Shown: positions 41,689-50,062, counted from the stretch's first letter. The stretch is DNA of 64,000 nt from Pantoea eucalypti (GCF_009646115.1 NZ_CP045722.1:1-64000), one strand, 5' to 3'. The notes: a model not told the origin generated them from the sequence alone. A program made the numbers and translations.

Positions 41689-41712
41689 GTGACTAATTAA
41701 GTCAATAGTCAC
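41689..41712. promoter_or_regulatory. Candidate TetR operator in front of fabF-like gene
   Basis: GTGACTA-N10-TAGTCAC, perfect 7-base arms, 200 bp before the ketosynthase ATG and just after the TetR stop. The same architecture (GTGACCA-N10-TGGTCAC) occurs before the TetR gene. Confidence 0.68.
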
Positions 41713-41726
41713 ATTATGCGGAATGC

Positions 41727-42341
41727 TCAGGGCGCCAGGCTGCGTAATACAAGCGCTGCCAGCTGCGCAGAGGCTTCCTCAGCGTCGTCAAGACTGTACT
41801 GGAGCAATACCGGACTGGCATAAGGTTTAAGAACCCGATAGATCGCTTCTGCTGCTTCATCAGCCGGTGTTTTACGCTCAAACTCACCCGTTTCGCGCCC
41901 AAGGCGCAGTATTTGCAGAATCAGGTTAAGCAGTCGCTCTTCATGAGCTGAGGCTGATGGCCAGCGATCGCGAGATGCCACAGCGGCAATATCGTAGAGT
42001 TTGCGTTCATGAAAAAACAATTCAGTGCCGGTGGCAGAAAGCGTGCGAAACAGCCGTCGCAGTTGTTCTGATGCCCCAGGTGCATCAACCATCGCTTCTT
42101 CGACACGCTGCATAATCATTGCCAGCCGATTGGCACATATTACTTCTCCAATCGCCTGTTTAGATTCAAAAAATTTATAGATATATGCTTTCGAAAAACC
42201 AATAGCTCTTGCGAGATCAGAAACCGTCGTTTTTTCATAGCCATAATGTGCAAAGTGTTGCATGGCAGCATCAACAATCTGGTCACGAACGTTGTGCCCG
42301 GCCGGACCACGTGTCGCATTTTCTGTTACAGACTGGATCAT
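41727..42341 (-). CDS. TetR-family regulator
   Basis: A 204-residue regulator. Its N-terminal helix-turn-helix (QIVDAAMQHFAHYGYEKTTV, then SDLARAIGFSKAYIYKFFES) is typical of TetR; the C-terminal 140 residues are an unassigned ligand/dimer domain. It is the same strand as, and directly upstream of, the ketosynthase, with a 237-bp spacer. Paired inverted repeats upstream of both genes suggest autoregulation and control of the FabF-type enzyme, possibly in response to an acyl compound. Confidence 0.88.
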   Translation of the reverse strand: MIQSVTENATRGPAGHNVRDQIVDAAMQHFAHYGYEKTTVSDLARAIGFSKAYIYKFFESKQAIGEVICANRLAMIMQRVEEAMVDAPGASEQLRRLFRTLSATGTELFFHERKLYDIAAVASRDRWPSASAHEERLLNLILQILRLGRETGEFERKTPADEAAEAIYRVLKPYASPVLLQYSLDDAEEASAQLAALVLRSLAP

Positions 42342-42379
42342 TGTTAAAACCTGACAGAGTAAAGGTGGATGAAAACTCA

Positions 42380-42403
42380 GTGACCACTGTTATTAATGGT
42401 CAC
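42380..42403. promoter_or_regulatory. Candidate TetR autoregulatory operator
   Basis: GTGACCA-N10-TGGTCAC, perfect 7-base arms with 10-bp spacer, centred about 50 bp before the TetR ATG. Arm length, spacer and sequence match the site before the fabF-like gene. Confidence 0.7.
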
Positions 42404-42535
42404 ATGTTAGGCTGAGCTGCGGTGAAAATCTACAGTCCGGATAAGATGGAGAGAGTCTGGCACTGTTTATGCGACTCAGTACCTCATCGGTGAGAAGGAT
42501 CAAACAATCGAATCTCCTCTGGATACGCCATAGTA

Positions 42536-43481
42536 GTGCCAGCTAAACATCATCTTAGTGAAATGTCAGATTCAGGTTTCTTGAGTGCTTCTTTAATTGA
42601 GCTGAATTATACTGTCGGGAATGAAGGAAAATTCAGTGGTTTTTTAATGATTTACATTATTGATGGCCAGATCACCTACAATTCTGACGACTGTACCCTC
42701 ACGCACATGCCTACCCAGGAAACGCTGAGTCTGAGTATTTCTTCTGGTCGTCTTTTTGAGCAGCTGCTGAATTCTCAGGGAGAAGTCCTGGCACGCGAAA
42801 TCCTGCTGACTGAAGTCTGGGATAAATATGGCCTGCGCGGCTCAAACAGTAATCTGAATCAGTATCTAAGTATGCTGCGCAGAGCGCTCGCCGCTTATGG
42901 CTGTGAAAATTTAATTATCACCATTCCGAAAATTGGCATCAGACTCAACACTGACATCAGCATTGAACGTGAAAGCCCACAGGCTACGGATGTGACAGAT
43001 GCCCAAACGGATGAGGTGAACGCTGAAGATTCTGGTTCAGTGGAGAAAAGCCACACTCTATTAACTGAGTCTGTTAATCAGGATGTAAGTGTCAAAAAAC
43101 CGCTCCTCAACTTCAGTAAGATGATTTTTTTTCATTATTATATTGGTGTTACTGGGCAGTTCTCTCTGGTATTACGCGGGGTCTGGCTTTGATGAAAAGA
43201 GTTACTCTATGAGTACCATCAAACTGGAAGGCGGCTGCGAAGCTGTGATATTGCAAGGGCTCAATGTTTTTGAAAAAAAATCACTTAATAAAGAAATTAC
43301 AGAAATCCTGAAAGAAAATAATCAATCCTGTATACCAGGACGCCGTATCTATTTTGATAAAAAAACCTCATTAACGACGACTAATTATGGCAGAACGATG
43401 CTCTCTGCATGCAATCTTAACAGTAGTGGTCATATCGTTTCCTGTGACAACTTCTATTATCTGGACTGGAGAACGTCTTGA
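42536..43481 (+). pseudogene. MarT/CadC-like membrane-bound regulator split by a T8 frameshift
   Basis: The first frame (42536-43192) carries a ToxR/CadC-type winged helix at residues about 55-140 (LLNSQGEVLAREILLTEVWD then NLNQYLSMLRRALAAYG), a polar linker and the start of a membrane helix, then goes wrong at a run of eight T (43125-43132). Removing one T joins it to the frame ending at 43481 and gives MIFFIIILVLLGSSLWYYAG, a perfect membrane helix, plus a periplasmic domain with several Cys. The restored protein has about 314 residues from the GTG at 42536, or about 277 from the ATG at 42647, which fits the family N-terminus (MIYIIDGQITYNSDD) better. It is linked to the FidL-like gene. It could be a pseudogene, a phase-variable gene, or a base-call error. 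Confidence 0.78.
43125..43132. repeat. T8 homopolymer at the frameshift
   Basis: Eight consecutive T just inside the membrane helix codons of the MarT-like gene. Seven T would restore the frame. It is a candidate slippage site for polymerase or transcription. Confidence 0.85.
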
Positions 43482-43969
43482 AACGAAATGCCACGCTGAC
43501 AATATCCCTGGCTGCACTTTTACTGGTGATTTTTACAGGATTTAACTTTTTCAAATCCCGGGCTAACGATCTGCCTTTCCGCTGCTCAGCATTCAGTCGC
43601 TACGAGCTAAGCCGTCATGATGCTACTAGAATTGAGTTTGCTGTAACACAGGATCTGCGTTTTATCGATTCTGATACAGGATATCTGTTATTAAATGGTC
43701 AGGTTACAGTTGATGATAAGATTACAGGACTTAATCGGCGTATTGCGTTAAGTCAGGGCCGGAAAATAGACAGTGATACATACCGTTATAAAATCACAAA
43801 GATGATCACTTCTACGAATGATTCAACACCAGACGATGTTTTTAATATTTTGCTGGCTGAGATTGCACTCGACCCCAATTATTTACAGCTGGACATCACC
43901 CGGCTAAATGGGAATGCTTATCTTATAAGTGGTCCCCTTTCAAGTTTATTTACCTGCCAGCGGTATTAA
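43478..43969 (+). CDS. FidL-like membrane-anchored protein
   Basis: A 163-residue protein with an N-terminal membrane anchor (about 5-26, LTISLAALLLVIFTGFNFF) and a periplasmic domain with two Cys (PFRCSAF near the front, LFTCQRY at the end), similar to the FidL proteins that accompany MarT-type regulators in enterobacteria. It starts at TTG 43478, overlapping the upstream stop (TTGA) with GGAG about seven bases before, so it is translationally coupled to the split regulator. It probably modulates the regulator's periplasmic domain; this is inference. A strong terminator follows. Confidence 0.7.
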   Translation: MKRNATLTISLAALLLVIFTGFNFFKSRANDLPFRCSAFSRYELSRHDATRIEFAVTQDLRFIDSDTGYLLLNGQVTVDDKITGLNRRIALSQGRKIDSDTYRYKITKMITSTNDSTPDDVFNILLAEIALDPNYLQLDITRLNGNAYLISGPLSSLFTCQRY

Positions 43970-43993
43970 ACCCGTCAGTTTTTAGTGGGAATT

Positions 43994-44029
43994 ATACCCG
44001 TAAGATAGAATGCTCTTACGGGTATTTTT
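43994..44029 (+). terminator. Rho-independent terminator
   Basis: ATACCCGTAAGA (43994-44005) pairs perfectly with TCTTACGGGTAT (44014-44025), loop 8 bases, with a T5 tail to 44029. It ends the MarT-like/FidL-like unit 24 bp after the stop. Confidence 0.92.
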
Positions 44030-44681
44030 CTGATGCCATTTTTCAGGCGCAACGTAAATCCCCGGTTGGTAATAAATATAGGCGTTCAGATGAGCGTTTT
44101 TTTGGTTTTTAAAATCCCGTTTGCCAGAGTGTTGATAATACGGATGGTATGCATTCTGCCATCAAGATTTCAATGCGAGGACAAAAGCGGATCTTACCAA
44201 AATAGAGAGTGCAGAACTTACACTATGTACACCTGCAGGTAAGATAGGGTGCTGGGTGCAAAATCTCCTTTTGGAGCTTTAACCTATATTGAGGCATTAA
44301 AATAGAATAAAAACCTAATTATTAGATTGTTGTGGATTTAAATGTCCATTTTGGGAGCGGTGTGTCCTAATTAAGCCTGACGGATGTTTTGTTATTTTAT
44401 CAATACAGGACTTCACAATGATGGCTGAATATTTTTATTCTCAACTTTGGCTATATCTCAACACTGTAAGGCTTTTTTGTATGCCTGATATGACGAATCG
44501 ATAACCTGTATGCTCAGGTGATTATGATTTCCTGAGAAAACGACAACGCTATCATTTACTTCGTTAAAATTCTGACGTGTGCTTTTGTCTGCTAATTTAC
44601 AAGCATTTAAGTGGTGTAATGATATTTACTGATTTTTCTACTAATCACTAACCTTGTGTTAGTCAGATTGAGTTAATTATT
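44030..44681. other. AT-rich intergenic region
   Basis: About 650 bp without a convincing gene; an open frame at 44033-44242 has no ribosome binding site and begins inside the terminator tail. The region probably holds the promoter of the second IprA-like gene and is strongly AT-rich from 44280. Confidence 0.5.
44647..44663. promoter_or_regulatory. Inverted repeat before the second IprA-like gene
   Basis: ACTAAC-CTTGT-GTTAGT, perfect 6-base arms, 18 bp before the ATG at 44682. It could be an operator or a small leader hairpin; no strong Shine-Dalgarno is visible at this gene. Confidence 0.35.
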
Positions 44682-45272
44682 ATGTTTAGAGTAACCGAAA
44701 ATCATGAGCGGGTCATTGATGCATTAGCCGGATATACCCAGGCTGCAAATCCAGATGAGATTTCGCGTGGGAAGCGTCGCTATCATCTTACTAAAGATAA
44801 TCTACGCCGAATTATGTTCATTCTTGATGGTGATTTCTTACTCAAGTTAAAGGGCGATCATAAGGTGTTGAATGTCTTATCGGCTCCCTTTGTTGTCGGC
44901 GTTACGCCAGCACTCGATGAACCTCCCGTTTATCTGGAAAGGATTGATTATGGAAAAGTCAGTTTTATTGATTACGATCTATTCTGGCAACTGATCTTCG
45001 AGAAAGACCTTTTCAATGACGCTATGTCTATTTTATCTGGCCAATATTCTGACCTGATGAACTATATACAGTTATCTAAAAATAATTCCTATGATGAAGT
45101 GGTTTCCTTAATCCGGCATTGGGAAAAGCTACCACCGCATCTTAAAAAACGATTTTCAGCACTTTGTCTGATTCAAAGTAGTTCACATCTTTCAAAAAGC
45201 TCAATTTGCAGAGTGCTGAAAGAATTGAAAGAGAAAGGTGAGCTCACCCTGGTTAATGGCAAGTTTACCTGA
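44682..45272 (+). CDS. IprA-like winged-helix regulator, copy 2
   Basis: A 196-residue paralogue of the protein at 18500-19096, with the same beta-roll plus winged helix design (HLSKSSICRVLKELKEKGEL at about 168-187) and shared motifs SRGK, APFVVG, IDYGK and HLKKRFSALCL. A LuxR-type gene follows 32 bp later on the same strand and may be co-transcribed. The start is the only ATG at the family N-terminus; it has a poor ribosome binding site. It has AT-rich flanks, suggestive of transferred DNA. Confidence 0.8.
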   Translation: MFRVTENHERVIDALAGYTQAANPDEISRGKRRYHLTKDNLRRIMFILDGDFLLKLKGDHKVLNVLSAPFVVGVTPALDEPPVYLERIDYGKVSFIDYDLFWQLIFEKDLFNDAMSILSGQYSDLMNYIQLSKNNSYDEVVSLIRHWEKLPPHLKKRFSALCLIQSSSHLSKSSICRVLKELKEKGELTLVNGKFT

Positions 45273-45304
45273 TTATTTTAACTTTTGAGATGCTTAAGGA
45301 AAAA

Positions 45305-45940
45305 ATGGATTTTAAAGTTGTTTGTACAAATGAAAACTACTTCTTTCGGTTGGGCATCTCAAAAATAATTGAGGAGGCATTACTATCTGATTCATCTGTG
45401 GAGTTTTTACGAACTGACAGTTCACAACGTCTGGGCCTGGCCGATTTTATACTCATTAATGCTGCTCAGTGGCGTCTTTATATGTGTCAGCCGGCCTACC
45501 GTGCTCGGAAGCCCGGTAGCATTATTATAGTGTTCACTGACGATGTTGAAGACATCACACTTGAGCAACTTCCTGTATGCTATCGCTCTATTATTATTAT
45601 TTCGCGCAATGATTCCATTCGGGATATTCACGAGAAAATCATTCGCTTCTGGGTCGGTCATCAGGGAAACAGACAAGGTTTTCTACCGTCAGATTGCACA
45701 GGCTGTGTTTTTGCACGTGTGACGATAGTCCAGTTGCAGGTGCTGAGTTTTTTAAAAAAAGGGTATAATGTCGGGCAAACAGCTAAGCATCTTAATCTTT
45801 CAGTTAAAACTATTTACACACATAAGTATAATGTAATGAAAAAGTTTTCACTCAACGGTGACAGGCAATTTAACGCATTTATCAATGATCTTTCTCTGTT
45901 TGAGCTTTATAAAGGAATTATTGATACCCCAGAGCCTTAA
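45305..45940 (+). CDS. LuxR/FixJ-type helix-turn-helix regulator
   Basis: A 211-residue protein. The C-terminal GerE/LuxR helix-turn-helix (about 140-195: LQVLSFLKKGYNVGQTAKHL then SVKTIYTHKYNVMKKF) is clear. The N-terminal 135 residues resemble the receiver-like part of RcsA/BglJ-type proteins but have no obvious phosphorylation Asp pocket, so it probably is not controlled by a kinase. A frame opens five codons earlier, but TAAGGA four bases before the ATG at 45305 decides the start. It follows the IprA-like gene, as a likely two-gene regulatory unit. Confidence 0.8.
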   Translation: MDFKVVCTNENYFFRLGISKIIEEALLSDSSVEFLRTDSSQRLGLADFILINAAQWRLYMCQPAYRARKPGSIIIVFTDDVEDITLEQLPVCYRSIIIISRNDSIRDIHEKIIRFWVGHQGNRQGFLPSDCTGCVFARVTIVQLQVLSFLKKGYNVGQTAKHLNLSVKTIYTHKYNVMKKFSLNGDRQFNAFINDLSLFELYKGIIDTPEP

Positions 45941-46179
45941 TCGACAATGTCTCTTTTTGATGTGGTTCGGTTGTTCTTTTTTTGTTGGGTGAGAGGAGTG
46001 ACAAACTTATGACATCGTTATGAAAGAGTTTAATGAGAAGATGCTATAGTTATAAAAATTAATACACGTTTCAGAATGCTGAAAATACCTAAACAACTTC
46101 ATTTTTCGAATAATAAAAAGTATGTGAGAATTAGCCTGTTAATTAAGAGTGTGCCTGAAATTAATGTTGAGAGAGTTAA

Positions 46180-46428
46180 ATGGAAGTCGCCAATAAAATA
46201 GCAATCTGTTCTCTGATGCTGGCTACCGTGCAAATGAGTGGCTGCACGTCTCACAATGCTGAACCACAGCGCCTGATAATGCGTAATCCCGCCAGCGAAT
46301 GGTGTCTTCAGCGCGGTGGAAAGCTGGTGCAAGAGGCATCATCCAGCGGCAGTGCGCTCTATTGCGTTTTGCCATCAGGAGAAAAGATTGAGCAGTGGGC
46401 GTTATTTCATCGTGATCATTCTAAATAG
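46180..46428 (+). CDS. DUF333 small lipoprotein
   Basis: An 82-residue protein with a lipoprotein signal (lipobox VQMSGC, Cys22) and a DUF333 domain (NPASEWCLQRGGKLVQEA, then ALYCVLPSGEKIEQWALF). DUF333 proteins are often labelled putative hemolysin without evidence; the function is unknown. GAGAG precedes the ATG. Two further Cys (Cys42 and about Cys62) are conserved in the family and may form a disulfide. A strong terminator lies 150 bp downstream. Confidence 0.78.
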   Translation: MEVANKIAICSLMLATVQMSGCTSHNAEPQRLIMRNPASEWCLQRGGKLVQEASSSGSALYCVLPSGEKIEQWALFHRDHSK

Positions 46429-46574
46429 TTCCTGGATTATTCGATAGTCAGCATGATGATGCTTAACTTTGTTGTATTATAAATAGTTTTGCCTGGTTTT
46501 ATCATGAATATTTATTAATTACCGTTCCGTTATTCAATGAGTTTTCTTTTCAACTGAACTGATTAACGTTTCTG

Positions 46575-46613
46575 GCCTCATTCCTGTAACAGGAAATGAG
46601 GCTGAATTTTTTT
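46575..46613 (+). terminator. Rho-independent terminator
   Basis: GCCTCATTCCTG (46575-46586) and CAGGAAATGAGGC (46590-46602) form a long stem with one bulged base and a three-base loop, followed by T7 at 46607-46613. It probably ends the DUF333 transcript. Confidence 0.88.
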
Positions 46614-46915
46614 ATTAAGTGCAGTCGCTGAAAATAATTTCTTTTATGAGTTGTTTTGCCGGGTGTGCAATTAAAAAAATCTTAAAAAATTAACGGAACA
46701 ACACACTCCGACTCCTGTTTCTGGACGCACTTTTCTACAGGTCTCTTTCGTTATTATTCTGGTTTTTTGATGGTGTTTTTTCGCTGAAAGAAAAGTTATG
46801 TTTATAATTTATTTCTGCATATCTAAATTTCGGGATGCTAAAAATTTCGAAAGAAGAAAGTTTGTTTAATTTGTTCAGATGAAAGGATTTATTCATTGTG
46901 CTATCTGAAATTAAT

Positions 46916-47353
46916 TTAACTGTTCTTTTTACGAGCAGCACTAGCGTAATCCCAAATCAGATTAAACAGGTAAGCATAGACCAGAAAAAACAGCACCAGC
47001 CCGCATTCCAGTTTCAGCGCTGCGAGTAGCGTAATATTCAGCCACCATGCTGCAAAAGGTATCAGCACCACTAACAGTCCAGCCTCAAACAAAACGGCAT
47101 GGAGGCATCTCATTCGCCAGTCTTTTTTAAATCCTGTTCGGAGCTGGATGCTGTCAAACATCAGATTGAACAGGTAGTTCCATCCCATTGCCAGCGTTGA
47201 TGAGACGATCGTCAACAGTGCCGATTGTGCGGGGGCAGCTGAGGCCCAAATCATCAGGATAATGAATACCAGCACATTGGCAGCAACTTCGAAAACAACC
47301 GCGTGCAGCACTCTCTCTTTGGTGGTGCGCACCGGGGATAAATAGTGTTCCAA
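46916..47353 (-). CDS. PACE-family proton/compound antiporter
   Basis: A 145-residue inner-membrane protein with four helices formed by two bacterial transmembrane pair repeats. The repeat signature is seen twice: RVLHAVVFEVAANVLVF with WNYLFNLMFD, and RCLHAVLFEAGLLVV with FNLIWDY. PACE (AceI-like) proteins export biocides such as chlorhexidine and short diamines. The start is TTG at 47353 with GAGAG about seven bases upstream. It is a single gene, convergent with the DUF333 transcript. Confidence 0.85.
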   Translation of the reverse strand: MEHYLSPVRTTKERVLHAVVFEVAANVLVFIILMIWASAAPAQSALLTIVSSTLAMGWNYLFNLMFDSIQLRTGFKKDWRMRCLHAVLFEAGLLVVLIPFAAWWLNITLLAALKLECGLVLFFLVYAYLFNLIWDYASAARKKNS

Positions 47354-47601
47354 AGCAAACTCTCATTGATTAGTCAGGCACCGTAATGGGTGCAGGAAAA
47401 ATGCAGGACTATCCTGCCATCAGTATCTGAATGCTAAAACGTTCTGCAGGGTGCCCCGTTGTCGGTTTCAGAGCAACTATGTTGCTTCGGCTTTTGTTTC
47501 GGCATGACTGCGTTCCATATTCGCTGTGATGATAACAACTCTTGAGCGGGGTAAACTATTAAAATGCCAAATGAATCCTAAATAGATTTATATTTTAATT
47601 T

Positions 47602-47727
47602 TTATAAAAATGTCAGTTTTGAGGTCTGTTTAACAGGGGTGCCAATCTTTCTGAAACATTCATTGAGCACCCGAACCACGGTTGCCAGCCCAACCCCTGC
47701 CCTTAGGGCAACGTCTTTCAGCGACAT
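47602..47727 (-). pseudogene. Relic of a LacI-type regulator (DNA-binding part only)
   Basis: A 41-residue frame begins with a perfect GGAG and ATG and reads MSLKDVALRAGVGLATVVRV then LNE, which is a LacI helix-turn-helix with two changed positions (usual SLATVSRVLN). It then runs into unrelated sequence and stops. The regulator has lost its effector domain. It lies divergent to the Gfo/Idh/MocA dehydrogenase, whose former regulator it may have been. Confidence 0.7.
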
Positions 47728-47831
47728 GTCTGCTCCTTTGAGGTAAACACCTCAAAACACCATGCGATGAGTTTAAGACGCCGCGTTATCCTGCTGGTTC
47801 AGCTTTCTGCTGGACTATGACGGAGTTCAAA

Positions 47832-48845
47832 ATGAATAAAAAGCAACGTGTTGCCCTGTTGGGATGTGGCTTTATTGGCGAAGTTCATGCCACGAATCTT
47901 CAGGCGCATCCTGAGGTTGAACTGGTTTGGGTGGCCGATGCAGAACCTGCACGCGCTGACGCGTTCGCGACGCGCTTTTCGACCCGTGCAGCATCCGTGA
48001 GTGAGGCGATCAATGATGCAGAGATCGATATGGTGTTAATCGCCAGCGCAACGCCGACTCATGCCGATTTGCTGGAAACCGCCGCCCGTGCCGGTAAAGC
48101 AATCTACTGTGAAAAACCGATCGATCTCTCTCTTGAGCGTGCACGCTCAGCTGTGGCTAATGTCCTCCCTTACAACGTACCAGTCACTGTGGGGTTTAAT
48201 CGCCGTTTCGATGTCAGTCATCAGCAGCTTAAACAGCAACTCCGCCTGGGGCGGATTGGGCCGGCAGAACTGATACAAATGGTCTGCCGCTCTTCGGCCA
48301 TGCCGCCGCTGAGTTATCTGAAAGCTTCCGGTGGCCAGATGCGCGATCAGGCTATCCACTTTTTTGACCTGCTGCGCTGGCTGACTGAAGATGAGGTCAC
48401 CGAGGTTGCTGCTATGGGGGCAGCGCTGGCGTTACCCGCGATCAGCGAATTTGACGATGTGGATACCAGCACGTTGCTATTGCGGCTGCACGGCGGGGCG
48501 CTGGCACAGCTGGACAATGCTCGCCGCACTGGTTATGGCTACGATGAACGTATCAGTGTGATGGGACCGCTCGGGATGCTCGAATCGGCTTCTCAGCCAC
48601 AGCGGGGAGTCAGCTGCTATCGGAGTGCGCAGATTCTGCAGCCGGGGCTGCTACCCGACTGGTTTAGCCGGGTGCAGCCCACTTACTATGCCCATCTGGA
48701 TGCGTTTATCCGCTCGCTGAATGGTGAGCAGATTGACGATCTGCCGAACCTTGAGGATGGTCTGAAAGCACAGGCAATTGCGGAAGCCGCCGTAATTTCG
48801 CTGGCAGAAGGGCGCTTTTGCCAGGTGGAAAAACTGCTGATTTGA
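47832..48845 (+). CDS. Gfo/Idh/MocA-family dehydrogenase, inositol 2-dehydrogenase-like
   Basis: A 337-residue NAD(P)-dependent dehydrogenase. The Rossmann start VALLGCGFIGEVHATNLQAH is followed by the conserved EKPIDL (catalytic Lys) and GFNRRFD, and HFFDLLRWL with the His region near residue 175. It is similar to IolG-type inositol dehydrogenases, but the exact polyol or sugar cannot be fixed. An open frame starts five codons earlier; ACGGAG six bases before the ATG at 47832 decides. No other inositol genes are near, and the neighbouring regulator is a relic, so this may be an isolated remainder of a catabolic locus. Confidence 0.83.
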   Translation: MNKKQRVALLGCGFIGEVHATNLQAHPEVELVWVADAEPARADAFATRFSTRAASVSEAINDAEIDMVLIASATPTHADLLETAARAGKAIYCEKPIDLSLERARSAVANVLPYNVPVTVGFNRRFDVSHQQLKQQLRLGRIGPAELIQMVCRSSAMPPLSYLKASGGQMRDQAIHFFDLLRWLTEDEVTEVAAMGAALALPAISEFDDVDTSTLLLRLHGGALAQLDNARRTGYGYDERISVMGPLGMLESASQPQRGVSCYRSAQILQPGLLPDWFSRVQPTYYAHLDAFIRSLNGEQIDDLPNLEDGLKAQAIAEAAVISLAEGRFCQVEKLLI

Positions 48846-48988
48846 TCAGGCATGGCAGGCTGATAAAAAATAATTTTATTTTTATCGAATAGAAACCGGC
48901 GCTGAGGTGTTTACCGTACAGCGCCGCGATAGCGGACTGCATCCGGCGGACTTTATTGCCTGCCTCACAGACCCGATAAGGATAAATT

Positions 48989-49525
48989 ATGACAACGCGT
49001 TCTGGTATTTCTCTGCTTGCTGTTCCGGCTCTATTGCTGATGCTGCACTCTCCGCTGAGTATGGCGATGGGTGATAATGACAGTGATAAAAAAACGCCCG
49101 ACTGTCCAAAAGGTCAGGTCTATGACAGTCATACGAAAAGCTGTGTGCCCGAAAAAACCAGCAAGTTGAGTGACGATGATAAAACGCGCTATGCCTATCA
49201 TCTGGCAAAAAAGGGCGAATATCAGGCGGCGCTGAACCTGCTGGATACACTGAAAAATCAGGATACGCGCGAAGCCTGGAACTACCGTGGTTATGCCACC
49301 CGCAAGCTGGGGCGTACCGACGAGGGTATTGGCTATTATCAGCGCGCCATTGCGCTTGATCCTCGTTACGCTAAAGTGCGTGAATATCTGGGCGAAGCCT
49401 GGATGATTAAAGGGCGTCCCGATTTGGCTCGCGAACAGTTAAAAACCATTGCCGGGATTTGTGGTACAGATTGCGAGGAGTACCGCGATCTGCAAGCCGC
49501 GATCAATGGCCATCCTGAGGTCTGA
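48989..49525 (+). CDS. Secreted tetratricopeptide-repeat protein
   Basis: A 178-residue protein with a signal peptide (about 1-26), an extended part with a CPKGQVYDSHTKSC disulfide candidate, and about three TPR units from residue 65 (YAYHLAKKGEYQAALNLLDT, GYATRKLGRTDEGIGYYQRA, AKVREYLGEAWMIKGRPDLA). AAGGA precedes the ATG. The TGA stop is followed in the same frame by the sigma factor reading frame, with only seven codons before its probable start. It is the first gene of the TPR-sigma-anti-sigma unit and may be an envelope component of the signalling pathway. Confidence 0.82.
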   Translation: MTTRSGISLLAVPALLLMLHSPLSMAMGDNDSDKKTPDCPKGQVYDSHTKSCVPEKTSKLSDDDKTRYAYHLAKKGEYQAALNLLDTLKNQDTREAWNYRGYATRKLGRTDEGIGYYQRAIALDPRYAKVREYLGEAWMIKGRPDLAREQLKTIAGICGTDCEEYRDLQAAINGHPEV

Positions 49526-49546
49526 TGCGGCAGGGAGGAGCGAAAA

Positions 49547-50062
49547 ATCACTCACAGTGACATCCGTCAGCACCTTGCGGAACATCTGACGCGGCTCTGG
49601 CGTTATGGCTATGTGTTGTCACACAACCGTGACATGGCAGAAGAGCTGGTACAGTCAACCTGCGTGCGCGCGCTGGAACGCAGCGCGCAGTTCATGCCGG
49701 GCACGCGTATTGATCGATGGCTGTTTTCCATCCTCCATTCCATCTGGGTTAGCGATTTACGCGCACGAAAAGTGCGGCAGGGGCAGGGATTTGTGGATCC
49801 CGATGCGCTGCTGGCCGCGGATAATCACGCCACCAGCGACGACAATCGCCATTTCCAGCGCATTATGCAACACGTTAACGCCTTACCCGAGGCACAGCGA
49901 AATGCGCTGTTTCTGGTTTACGTGGAAGGACTAACCTATCAGGAGGCAGCAGAGACGCTGGCTGTCCCGGTTGGCACCATTATGAGCCGTCTGGCCGCCG
50001 CTCGCGCCACGCTAGCCAGACAGCCGGCGACCACGCCCTCACCGAAGGAGAAACGGAGATGA
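49547..50062 (+). CDS. ECF sigma factor, probable AUC start
   Basis: A 171-residue extracytoplasmic-function sigma factor. Region 2 begins LWRYGYVLSHNRDMAEELVQ and continues SILHSIWVSDLRARK; region 4 is LPEAQRNALFLVYVEGLTYQ then EAAETLAVPVGTIMSRLAAAR. The only standard start in frame (GTG at 49613) would remove the beginning of region 2. The reading frame continues upstream to ATC at 49547, which has AGGAG at an ideal distance and gives ITHSDIRQHLAEHLTRLW, a normal N-terminus if ATC replaces ATG. It overlaps the anti-sigma gene by four bases. Confidence 0.82.
   Translation: MTHSDIRQHLAEHLTRLWRYGYVLSHNRDMAEELVQSTCVRALERSAQFMPGTRIDRWLFSILHSIWVSDLRARKVRQGQGFVDPDALLAADNHATSDDNRHFQRIMQHVNALPEAQRNALFLVYVEGLTYQEAAETLAVPVGTIMSRLAAARATLARQPATTPSPKEKRR

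Noticed and set aside
44033..44242. 69-codon frame after the FidL-like terminator
   Set aside because: It begins in the terminator tail, without Shine-Dalgarno; no family features.
46735..46941. 68-codon minus-strand frame after the PACE gene
   Set aside because: Very AT-rich, Asn/Lys/Ser-dominated chance frame with no start signal, overlapping the end of the PACE gene.
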